Source of the DNA: Kiloniellales bacterium
GTDB lineage: Bacteria; Pseudomonadota; Alphaproteobacteria; Kiloniellales; JAKSBE01
Assembly (NCBI GenBank): GCA_030067055.1
Contig: JASJAL010000397.1
Location: 1 to 7,199 of the forward strand
DNA: 7,199 nt
Direction: 5' to 3'
Part shown: piece by piece, positions 1 to 6,897 of the stretch
Numbering within the stretch: the stretch's first letter is position 1
Layout: each line of letters starts with the position of its first letter
Notes under the pieces: generated by a model
Database searches by the model: none
The model's input: only the letters and a program-made list of their open reading frames with translations
Told to the model about the DNA's origin: nothing
Translations under genes and position numbers: made by a program

Positions 1-248
1 TCCACCGGGAAGGGGCAATCGCAGTCGTAGGAGTAGATTTCGAAGGCTTGCGGCAGGCGAAGGGTCGAGCGCTGCGCGTCAGTGAGTCTCGCCTCTTCCG
101 GAACGGTCTGATCGATTGGGGCGGCCAGGCCCTGGCGCCAGACGAAAAGGGCGCAGTCTGCGTCCTTGCCCTGCCAGTCGGACAGCAGCGCGCCGCAGAC
201 GGGACAGCTGATGTGCGGATCGGGAATGAAAGTGTCGAACATTCCCAT
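1..248 (-). CDS. Small zinc-ribbon-like protein of unknown function (partial, C-terminus off the left edge)
   Basis: An open frame of 82 codons starts at ATG 248 and is still open at base 1. It begins MGMFDTFIPDPHISCPVCGA. A CPVCG knuckle (C15, C18) and a later CDC pair (C76, C78) could together bind one zinc ion. C32 is an additional cysteine. The middle contains W25-Q26-G27-K28 and a run FVWRQG at 35-40. I do not recognise a named family, so no function is assigned. The start at 248 is preferred over the second ATG (residue 3) because GAGG lies about 7 nt upstream of it. The gene follows ftsY after 21 bp on the same strand and is probably the distal member of the dapF-mtaB-ftsY operon. Cysteine spacing and strand agreement support a real gene. 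The zinc role is inference. Confidence 0.72.
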   Translation of the reverse strand, partial: MGMFDTFIPDPHISCPVCGALLSDWQGKDADCALFVWRQGLAAPIDQTVPEEARLTDAQRSTLRLPQAFEIYSYDCDCPFPV

Positions 249-269
249 GTTTGGCCTCGTCCCGGACCC

Positions 270-1210
<941 letters not shown>

Positions 1211-1214
<4 letters not shown>

Positions 1215-2533
1215 GCGCCGGCGCCGACCAGCCGGCCGTCCTTCACCGCGGTGAGGCGCAGGGTCCGGATCTCGCCGGGCTCACCCCCGGACAGCGCGAC
1301 CGGCGCGAAGTGTTCCGTGCGGCCGAAGCCCGGCTTCTCGACCAGGACCTCGGCGGTCGTGCCGACTTGTGCTTCCAGGAAGTGCGCCACGGCACGCTCC
1401 CCCGCCGCGCGCAGCCGGGCGGCGCGCGCCTTGCGCAGCGGCTTGGCGACCACCGGCATCTTGGCGGCCGGCGTGCCGGGCCGTTCCGAATAGGGAAAGA
1501 CGTGCAGGTAGGTCAGGCCGGTCTCCGCGACGATGTCGAGCGTGTTCTCGAACATCACCTCGGTCTCGGTCGGGAAGCCGGCGATGATGTCGGCGCCGAA
1601 GACCACGTCGGGTCGTGCGGCCCGGGCGCGGCGGCAGGTCTCGATCACGTCGGCGCGCAGGTGACGGCGCTTCATGCGCTTCAAGATCAGGTCGTCGCCC
1701 GACTGCAGCGAGAGGTGCAGGTGCGGCATGAAGCGCGGTTCCTCGGCCAGCAGGCCGAAGACCTCGTCGTCCAGCTCGACCGGATCGACCGAGGACAGGC
1801 GCAGGCGCGGCAGCTCGGGCACCTGGGCCAGCAACCGCCGGATGGTGTGGCCCAGACTCGGCCGGCCGGGCAGGTCCTTGCCGTAGTCAGTGACGTCGAC
1901 CCCGGTCAGCACCACCTCGGCCACGCCGGACTCGGCCAGGGCGCGAACCTGCGTCACGATCTCGCCCAGCGGCACCGAGCGGCTGGGGCCGCGGCCGAAG
2001 GGGATGATGCAGAAGGTGCAGCGGTGGTCGCAGCCTTGCTGGACCTGGATGAAGGCCCGGGTCCTGGCCTCGAAGCCCTGGATCAGGTGGGCCGCGATCT
2101 CCCGCGCCTCCATGATGTCGTTGACCCGGACCCGCGCGTCTGCGCCGGTCGGGCCGGGCAGGAAGCTCTCGGCCTGCAGCTTCTCCTCGTTGCCGAGGAC
2201 CTGGTCGACCTCGGCCATGGCAGCATAGGCGGCGGGGTCGATCTGGGCCGCGCAGCCGGTGACGATGATCCGGGCCTCGGGCCGCTGGCGCCGCGCCTTG
2301 CGGATCGCCTGGCGGCACTGCCGCTCGGCCTCCGCCGTCACCGCGCAGGTGTTGACGATCACCGCATCGCCCAGTCCCGCCGCCCGCGCATGCCCCCGCA
2401 TCACCTCGGACTCATAGGCGTTCAGCCGGCAGCCGAAGGTCAGGATTTCGGTGTCCTTCGCCGCCTGAGCCTCGCCCTTCGACAGGCTCAGGACGAGGGG
2501 GTCAATCGTCCGGTTCGGGCGCTGAGCGTTCAT
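1211..2533 (-). CDS. mtaB: tRNA t6A37 methylthiotransferase MtaB, with a repeat-derived N-terminal extension
   Basis: This radical-SAM enzyme adds a methylthio group to t6A at position 37 of ANN-decoding tRNAs, giving ms2t6A. The 440-residue protein carries the N-terminal UPF0004/MTTase domain with three cluster cysteines, C35 ([10 protein letters not shown]), C63 (NTCAVT) and C94 (VTGCAAQ). The radical-SAM motif CDHRCTFC follows (C168, C172, C175), then [11 protein letters not shown] (271-281) and a C-terminal TRAM-like region (about 385-440). [14 protein letters not shown] and the CTFC signature fit MtaB better than MiaB or RimO. The ATG at 2533 overlaps the dapF stop (ATGA), with GGAG about 8 nt upstream. 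The usual family start lies just before ILTFGC. Here about 28 extra residues precede it, and residues 12-21 ([10 protein letters not shown]) are encoded by a palindromic repeat. No ATG, GTG or TTG codon occurs between residue 1 and C35, so the extension should be translated. Confidence 0.96.
2471..2498 (-). repeat. 28-bp palindromic repeat, copy 1, inside mtaB
   Basis: This copy is an imperfect palindrome. On the plus strand it has arms CTCGCCCT and AGGACGAG around the 11-nt core TCGACAGGCTC. One position in the arms is a G-T type mismatch. It matches the reverse complement of the copy at 4564-4591 at 27 of 28 positions. Read on the mtaB strand it encodes [10 protein letters not shown] in frame. 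This resembles the short SLSKG/LRQAQDE-coding palindromes that litter many alphaproteobacterial genomes; that link is from general knowledge, not a search. Confidence 0.85.
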
Positions 2534-3363
2534 GACAGCAGCTCCGCACCCAGGGTCCCGCTGAAGGCGGTGGTGGTGGGGCCGGTCATGAGGACGTGGC
2601 CGTCCTCGCGCCAGTCGATCTCGAGCTCGCCGCCGTCCAGGATCACCATTGCGCTGCGGCCGGTCAGGCCGCGGCGGGCGGCGGCCACGACGGCGGCGCA
2701 GGCGCCGCTGCCGCAGGCGCGGGTAATGCCGACGCCGCGCTCCCATACCCGGAAGCGCAGGCGTTCGGGGCCGAGGACCTGGGCGACGCCGATGTTCGCG
2801 CGCTCGGGGAAGAGCGGGTCCCGCTCCAGCTGCGGGCCTAGGCTGGGAAGGTCGACCGTCTCGGCGTTTTCGACGAAGAAGGTCGCGTGCGGATTGCCGA
2901 GGTTGGTCGCGACCGGGTCGTGGAGCGGCCCCAGGGCCAGGCCCAGGTGCAAGGTGTCGCGCGGCTCGGCCAGGGGGATCTCGGCCCAGGCCGTGCGCGC
3001 CGGACCCATGTCGACGGCGACCCGGCCATCCTCAGCCGCGCTCGCCTCCAGCAGGCCGGCGACGGTCTCGATGGCGACCGCGTCGCGGCCGGTCTCGGCC
3101 ATGACCAGGCGGGCGACGCAACGGGTGCCGTTGCCGCAGGCCTCGGCCTCGCCGCCGTCGGCGTTGCGGATCCGCAAGAAGACCTCGGCGCGGCCGTTGG
3201 CCGGTGGCTCCAGGATCAGGAACTGGTCGCAGCCGACCCCCAGGCGCCGGTCCGAGATGCGCTGCCAGGCCTCGGCCGGCAGGTCGATGGGCGCAGGTCG
3301 CCCGTCGAGCACCACGAAGTCGTTGCCCAGGCCGTGCATCTTGATGAAAGCCAGCTCCGCCAT
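2530..3363 (-). CDS. dapF: Diaminopimelate epimerase DapF
   Basis: DapF is a cofactor-independent cytoplasmic racemase. It converts LL-diaminopimelate to the meso form, which supplies lysine synthesis and peptidoglycan cross-linking. The 277-residue protein is of normal family length and opens with FIKMHGLGNDFVVLD (6-20). The two catalytic cysteines are both present: C76 in EACGNGTRC and C217 in TRACGSGAC. NPHATFFV (157-164) and the MTGPTTTAFSG tail (259-269) are also family features. The frame stays open upstream to 3525, but the family start is MAELAFIKMHG, so ATG 3363 is chosen. There is no recognisable Shine-Dalgarno sequence before it, whereas a TATAAC box sits 6 nt upstream. It is the first gene of the minus-strand operon. 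Its stop overlaps the mtaB start by 4 bp. No residue or frame anomaly is visible. Confidence 0.98.
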   Translation of the reverse strand: MAELAFIKMHGLGNDFVVLDGRPAPIDLPAEAWQRISDRRLGVGCDQFLILEPPANGRAEVFLRIRNADGGEAEACGNGTRCVARLVMAETGRDAVAIETVAGLLEASAAEDGRVAVDMGPARTAWAEIPLAEPRDTLHLGLALGPLHDPVATNLGNPHATFFVENAETVDLPSLGPQLERDPLFPERANIGVAQVLGPERLRFRVWERGVGITRACGSGACAAVVAAARRGLTGRSAMVILDGGELEIDWREDGHVLMTGPTTTAFSGTLGAELLS

Positions 3364-3369
3364 GCCCGG

Positions 3370-3399
3370 GTTATAGGGTCCCGGCGGCCGGCGAGTCCA
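3370..3399 (-). promoter_or_regulatory. Candidate promoter for the dapF-mtaB-ftsY operon
   Basis: On the minus strand, a -10-like TATAAC occupies 3375-3370. A -35-like TGGACT (4 of 6 to consensus) occupies 3399-3394, with an 18-bp spacer. The -10 box ends only 6 nt before the dapF ATG, so initiation at the usual distance would fall on or next to the start codon and give a leaderless message. The rest of the 160-bp divergent spacer up to 3523 is GC-rich. I see no convincing promoter in it for the plus-strand gene. Prediction by eye only. Confidence 0.4.
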
Positions 3400-3507
3400 C
3401 AGGCTTGCCGCGCGGCTGCGGCGGCGCCCCGCCTCGGAAGCGCCACAGTCGCGCCCCATTGGCGTCCGGCTTCGGCCACAGGCTGAGGGTCCTTCATCCA
3501 CTGGTTG

Positions 3508-3516
3508 AAAGGGGGG
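3508..3516 (+). promoter_or_regulatory. Ribosome-binding site of the lipoprotein gene
   Basis: The purine run AAAGGGGGG lies 7 nt before ATG 3524 and fixes that start, which also begins directly with a signal peptide. Confidence 0.6.
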
Positions 3517-3523
3517 ATCCCTC

Positions 3524-4381
3524 ATGAAATCTCAAAATCTGACCGTCCTGGGCACCGGCCTGGGGCTCGCGCTGTTCTTATCGGCTTGCGAATATCACAC
3601 CCAGACAACCTCGGGCTCGCAGTATCTCGCGAGATACGCCGGCGGTGAGGCCGCGCCTGTCGCCGGCGCTTCGACGGCTGGCACCGGGTCGGACAGTTCC
3701 GTCGCCACCCCTACCGAGGTCACCGATGCCGACATCCTCGCCGCCGCCAATGTCGAGCCGACCCTAATGTTTCCGGCCCGGATCGGTCTCGCGCGGATCG
3801 ACCAGGGTCAGCTTTCCCCGATTCCCGCCGAGGAGGCGGCGGTCTGGCAGGAAATGTCCGAGCGTCTCGGCCCGGCCTGGGGCCAGTTCTTGCCGATCAG
3901 TCCGATGATCGCCGCCCTGGCGAGCCCGGTTGCCGGCTCGAACGCTTGCCGAAGCCATTTCGACTGCCTGCGCGAGACCGTGCAGACCATCCGCCTTGGC
4001 GCGGCGCGGCAGCACCTGGATGTGGTGCTGATCTACGAGTCTTTCGGCAAGAGCCAGGAGCGCAGCAACCCGCTCGCCATCACCAAGCTCGCCCTGATCG
4101 GCTTCTTCTTCCCGACCGAGGACGTCGAGGCAGAGGGCATGGCCCAGGCAGTCCTGGTCGACGTGCGCAACGGCTATCATTACGGCACGGCGACCGCGGT
4201 GTCCGACAAGCCCGCCTATACGATCTCCTCTGTCGGCAACACCGACAATGCCCACGCCGAGACTCAGGCCGAAGTTCGCTTGGCGGCGGTTGCGGCACTT
4301 ACCAAGGAGGTCGAGAAGATGGCTGTCGACCTGCGCCGCGACCTGGAGGCCCGGAACCTGCCGAAGCTCTATCAGCAATGA
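3524..4381 (+). CDS. Predicted lipoprotein of unknown function, possibly rhombotail-like
   Basis: The 285-residue product has a type II signal peptide: basic MKSQN, a hydrophobic core (6-20) and lipobox L19-S20-A21-C22. C22 should be lipidated. The +2 residue is Glu rather than Asp, which favours sorting to the outer membrane. A low-complexity Ala/Gly/Ser/Thr linker (about 38-66) follows. The mature domain has PARIGLARI (84-92), a cysteine pair C142/C148 that could form a disulfide, a beta-like LDVVLIYES (165-173), FFFPTEDVEAEG (194-205) and a charged helical C-terminus (about 246-278). The layout is lipobox, linker, xARIGLA strand, xxVVLIYE strand, then a YGTATA...E...A...L helix. It reminds me of the rhombotail lipoprotein family, but only by eye. 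It reads divergently from dapF and is followed by a strong hairpin, so it is probably a single-gene unit. GC content looks slightly lower than in its neighbours. Confidence 0.88.
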   Translation: MKSQNLTVLGTGLGLALFLSACEYHTQTTSGSQYLARYAGGEAAPVAGASTAGTGSDSSVATPTEVTDADILAAANVEPTLMFPARIGLARIDQGQLSPIPAEEAAVWQEMSERLGPAWGQFLPISPMIAALASPVAGSNACRSHFDCLRETVQTIRLGAARQHLDVVLIYESFGKSQERSNPLAITKLALIGFFFPTEDVEAEGMAQAVLVDVRNGYHYGTATAVSDKPAYTISSVGNTDNAHAETQAEVRLAAVAALTKEVEKMAVDLRRDLEARNLPKLYQQ

Positions 4382-4389
4382 CCGACACC

Positions 4390-4418
4390 GCCGGGGCGCC
4401 CCTTTAAGGCGCCCCGGC
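4390..4418 (+). terminator. Perfect GC-rich hairpin after the lipoprotein gene
   Basis: An 11-bp perfect stem is formed by arms CCGGGGCGCC (4391-4400) and GGCGCCCCGG (4408-4417) plus a closing G4390-C4418 pair. The loop is CCTTTAA. It begins 9 bp after the stop codon, the position expected for a terminator. It is not followed by a T run, so intrinsic termination would be non-canonical. It could instead be a 3' end-stabilising hairpin. Confidence 0.55.
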
Positions 4419-4421
4419 CGC

Positions 4422-4450
4422 TTGACCTGGGTGCGCCGCGTCCCTAAGTT
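4422..4450 (+). promoter_or_regulatory. Weak candidate promoter upstream of ffh
   Basis: TTGACC (4422-4427, preceded by C as in the CTTGAC form common in alphaproteobacteria) is followed after 17 bp by TAAGTT (4445-4450). The -10 match is poor, only 3 of 6. If used, it would give an ffh leader of about 200 nt containing the 4521-4540 hairpin and both palindromic repeats. Confidence 0.28.
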
Positions 4451-4520
4451 CGCGCCAACCAAGCGCCAGGGATGAAACCCAGGCGACCCCGGGTGCCGGG
4501 GCGCTCCGCCAGTCCGCGAG

Positions 4521-4540
4521 TTTCGCGCACTGGCGCGAAA
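4521..4540 (+). other. Small perfect hairpin in the ffh leader region
   Basis: TTTCGCGC (4521-4528) and GCGCGAAA (4533-4540) form a perfect 8-bp stem with a 4-nt loop. An alternative pairing of CCAGT (4509-4513) with ACTGG (4529-4533) competes with it. No T tract follows. The stretch 4451-4563 otherwise holds nothing I recognise, and no coding frame in it looks real. Confidence 0.45.
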
Positions 4541-4563
4541 GGCGTTTGGGCGGATGCATTGTG

Positions 4564-4591
4564 CCTCGTCCTGAGCTTGTCGAAGGGCGAG
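4564..4591 (+). repeat. 28-bp palindromic repeat, copy 2, in the ffh upstream region
   Basis: Arms CCTCGTCCT and AGGGCGAGG surround a core with GAGCTTGTCGA; the right arm extends one base past this interval. It is the reverse complement of the mtaB copy except at one position. It lies in inverted orientation to copy 3, which begins 20 bp downstream. Confidence 0.82.
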
Positions 4592-4611
4592 GCGGCTCGA
4601 TCGAGACGGCA

Positions 4612-4639
4612 CTCATGCTTCGACAGGCTCAGCATGAGG
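4612..4639 (+). repeat. 28-bp palindromic repeat, copy 3, just before the ffh start
   Basis: Arms CTCATGCT and AGCATGAG pair perfectly over 8 bp around the shared core TCGACAGGCTC. Its reverse complement matches copy 2 at 22 of 28 positions. The differing arm bases co-vary, so each copy keeps its own palindrome. The 20-bp spacer between copies 2 and 3 contains the perfect 10-bp palindrome CTCGATCGAG. The copy ends 20 bp before the ffh ATG and 9 bp before its AGGA ribosome-binding site. Confidence 0.82.
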
Positions 4640-4659
4640 CGTGGGATTAGGACCGGAAG

Positions 4660-6039
4660 ATGTTCGACAGTCTACAAGATCGCCTGGGCAAGGTCTTTCA
4701 GGGCCTGACGCGCCGCGCCTCGCTCTCGGAAAGCGACGTCACGGCGGCGCTGCGCGAGGTCCGCGTCGCGCTGCTGGAGGCCGACGTCGCGCTGCCGGTG
4801 GTCAAGGACTTCGTCGACCGGGTCAAGGAGAAGGCGGTCGGCCAGGAGGTCCTGCGCTCGGTCACGCCGGGCCAGATGGTGGTCAAGATCGTCAACGACC
4901 AGCTGGTCGAGATGCTTGGCAAGGAGGCCGAGCCGGTCAACCTGGCCGCGACTCCGCCGGTGCCGATCCTGCTGGTCGGCCTGCAGGGCTCGGGCAAGAC
5001 CACCAGCTGCGCCAAGATCGCCCTGCGCCTCAGGGACCGCGAGAAGAAGAAGGTCCTGATGGCCTCGCTCGACGTCCGCCGGCCGGCGGCCCAGGAGCAG
5101 CTCAAGGTCCTGGGCGAGCAGGCCGCGATCGCGACCCTGCCGATCGTCCCAGGCGAGCCCCCGGTCGCCATCGCCAAGCGGGCGCTGCAGAGCGGCGCCC
5201 TGGAAGGCTACGACGTGGTCCTGCTCGACACCGCCGGCCGCCTGGCGATCGACGAGGAGCTCATGGCCGAGGTCGCGGCGGTGCGCGACGCGTCCAAGCC
5301 GGCCGAGACCCTGCTGGTCGCCGACGCCATGACCGGCCAGGACGCGGTCACCGTGGCCGAGAACTTCCACGCCAAGGTCGGCCTGACCGGCATCGTGCTG
5401 ACCCGGGTCGACGGCGACGCCCGCGGCGGTGCGGCGCTGTCGATGCGCGCGGTCACCGGCTGTCCGATCAAGCTGCTGGGCACCGGCGAGAAGCTCGACG
5501 CCCTGGAAGCCTTCCACCCGGACCGCATCGCCGGGCGCATCCTCGGCATGGGCGACGTGGTCTCGCTGGTCGAGAAGGCGGCCGAGACCATCGAGCAGGA
5601 AGACGCCGAGAAGCTGCTCAAGAAGATCGAGAAGGGCCGCTTCGACATGAACGACATGGCCCAGCAGATCCGGCAGATGACCAAGATGGGCGGCCTGCAG
5701 CAGATGCTCTCGATGCTGCCGGGCGTCCCCAACGTCCAGGACCAGCTGAAGAAGGCCAACGTCGACGAGAAGATGCTGACTCGCCAGCTGGCGATGATCG
5801 ACTCCATGACCGTGGAGGAGCGGCGCCGGCCGGAGCTGATCAAGGCCTCGCGCCGGCAGCGCATCGCCAAGGGCTCGGGCACCACGGTGCAGGACGTCAA
5901 CAAGCTGCTGAAGCAGCATCTGCAAGCCTCGAAGATGATGAAAAAGGTCAAGAAGCTCGGCAAGAAGGGCCTGGCCCGCGGCGGCATGCAGAGCATGCTG
6001 CCGCCCGGCATGGGCGGCCCCGGCGGCTTCCCGCGCTAG
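4660..6039 (+). CDS. ffh: Signal recognition particle protein Ffh (SRP54)
   Basis: Ffh binds signal sequences emerging from ribosomes and, with the 4.5S RNA and FtsY, targets membrane proteins to the translocon in a GTP-dependent cycle. The 459-residue protein has an N domain (1-95), a G domain and a methionine-rich M domain (about 328-433). Visible motifs are the P-loop GLQGSGKTT (107-115), DVRRPAA (138-144), DTAGRL (190-195) and TRVDGDARGG (248-257). The G4 lysine is arginine here, which I recall as common in alphaproteobacteria. FDMNDMAQQIRQMTKMGG (328-345) and the RNA-binding RRQRIAKGSGTTVQDVN (398-414) mark the M domain. It ends in a Gly/Met/Pro-rich tail. ATG 4660 has AGGA 7 nt upstream. 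The SRP RNA gene is not visible in this window. The downstream VOC gene begins 12 bp after the stop, so co-transcription is likely. Confidence 0.98.
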   Translation: MFDSLQDRLGKVFQGLTRRASLSESDVTAALREVRVALLEADVALPVVKDFVDRVKEKAVGQEVLRSVTPGQMVVKIVNDQLVEMLGKEAEPVNLAATPPVPILLVGLQGSGKTTSCAKIALRLRDREKKKVLMASLDVRRPAAQEQLKVLGEQAAIATLPIVPGEPPVAIAKRALQSGALEGYDVVLLDTAGRLAIDEELMAEVAAVRDASKPAETLLVADAMTGQDAVTVAENFHAKVGLTGIVLTRVDGDARGGAALSMRAVTGCPIKLLGTGEKLDALEAFHPDRIAGRILGMGDVVSLVEKAAETIEQEDAEKLLKKIEKGRFDMNDMAQQIRQMTKMGGLQQMLSMLPGVPNVQDQLKKANVDEKMLTRQLAMIDSMTVEERRRPELIKASRRQRIAKGSGTTVQDVNKLLKQHLQASKMMKKVKKLGKKGLARGGMQSMLPPGMGGPGGFPR

Positions 6040-6051
6040 AGACGCGAAACG

Positions 6052-6846
6052 ATGCTGAGCCACGTCACCTTCGGGACTAACGACATCGCGCGCGCCGGCG
6101 CCTTCTACAACGAGGTGCTCGGCCTGCTCGGGATCGTTCACCAGGAGTCCTACAAGGCGGCGCTGGGCTACGCGCGTAGGCGCGACGGCGCGCCCTGGAT
6201 CTGGATCATGCGGCCCTTCGACCGGCTGCCGGCGACCTGGGGCAACGGCAGCCATTTGGCGCTGATGGCCGAAAGCCGCGACCAGGTCGACCTCTTTCAC
6301 GCCGCGGCCCTGGCCTCGGGCGGCAAGGACGAAGGCGCGCCCGGCCTGCGCGCGCATTACGCCCCCGACTACTACGCGGCCTACGTGCGCGACCCGGACG
6401 GCAACAAGCTGCAGGCCGTCAACTACGGCGAGGGCCGGGTCATGGCCGAGGGCCAGGGCGCGATCTCCCACGTCACCCTCGGCAGCAACGATCTGGAACG
6501 GGCGCGCGGCTTCTACGACAACCTGCTGGCGAGCCTGGAGATCGAGAAGCTCTACGACGAGCCCGACGGCAGCGCCTACTGTCTGCCCAGGACCCAGAAG
6601 CCCGCCTTCTCGATCCGCCGGCCCGTCGACGGCCGGCCGGCGACCTGGGGCAACGGCACCCACGTGGCCTTTCTGGCGAAGACCCGGGCCCTGGTCGACG
6701 GCTTCTACGCCACAGCATTGGAGCTGGGCGCCGCCGACGACGGCGCGCCCGGGCCCCGGCCCCACTACGGCCCGACCTACTACGGCGCCTATGTCCGCGA
6801 CCTGGACGGCAACAAGCTCCAGGCCGTGTGCCGCGCGCCCGACTGA
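6052..6846 (+). CDS. Tandem two-domain VOC (glyoxalase/bleomycin-resistance fold) protein
   Basis: The 264-residue protein is two similar VOC domains in a row, about 1-126 and 137-261. Paired signatures are LSHVTFGTND (2-11) and ISHVTLGSND (138-147), PATWGNGSH (60-68) and PATWGNGTH (196-204), GAPGLRAHY (95-103) and GAPGPRPHY (231-239), and DPDGNKLQAV (114-123) and DLDGNKLQAV (250-259). Histidines H4, H68, H140 and H204 sit at family metal-ligand positions. The position usually holding the last glutamate ligand is glutamine in both (Q121, Q257), so metal binding or catalysis may differ from glyoxalase I. Substrate unknown; candidates are a lyase, a dioxygenase-like enzyme or a binding protein. 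It lies 12 bp after ffh and 51 bp before rpsP on the same strand. ATG 6052 begins directly at the domain signature. No signal peptide is seen, so it is probably cytoplasmic. Confidence 0.93.
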   Translation: MLSHVTFGTNDIARAGAFYNEVLGLLGIVHQESYKAALGYARRRDGAPWIWIMRPFDRLPATWGNGSHLALMAESRDQVDLFHAAALASGGKDEGAPGLRAHYAPDYYAAYVRDPDGNKLQAVNYGEGRVMAEGQGAISHVTLGSNDLERARGFYDNLLASLEIEKLYDEPDGSAYCLPRTQKPAFSIRRPVDGRPATWGNGTHVAFLAKTRALVDGFYATALELGAADDGAPGPRPHYGPTYYGAYVRDLDGNKLQAVCRAPD

Positions 6847-6897
6847 CCTAACAGCGAACATCGACCAACACGAGACCCGAGAAAGGAAGACCTGGAA

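Noticed and set aside
2534..2746. Upstream extension of mtaB into dapF
   Set aside because: The extension is out-of-phase dapF sequence (Arg/Pro-rich). The ATGA overlap at 2530-2533 with a GGAG upstream is the natural start.
1310..3376. 688-codon plus-strand open frame opposite mtaB and dapF
   Set aside because: It is an antisense shadow of genes with catalytic motifs intact. Long antisense frames are expected in GC-rich DNA.
3364..3525. Upstream extension of the dapF frame by 54 codons
   Set aside because: The family start is MAELAFIKMHGLGND. The extension is intergenic-type sequence and overlaps the opposite gene's ribosome-binding site.
4564..4639. CRISPR-like array from the repeated 28-bp units
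   Set aside because: There are only two units here, in inverted orientation, each palindromic, and the third copy is inside mtaB 2 kb away. There are no cas genes.
4382..4659. Possible SRP 4.5S RNA gene next to ffh
   Set aside because: The conserved apical sequence around GGAAGCAGCC is not present in the interval.
3764..4708. Small frames spanning the repeats (with LRQAQDE or VLSLSKG-like peptides) on both strands
   Set aside because: They arise from the palindromic repeats in non-coding DNA or from antisense of the lipoprotein gene, and have no independent coding support.
4641..6080. 479-codon plus-strand frame overlapping ffh out of phase
   Set aside because: Extremely Gly/Arg/Ala/Pro-rich and without domains. 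The Ffh frame carries every SRP54 motif.
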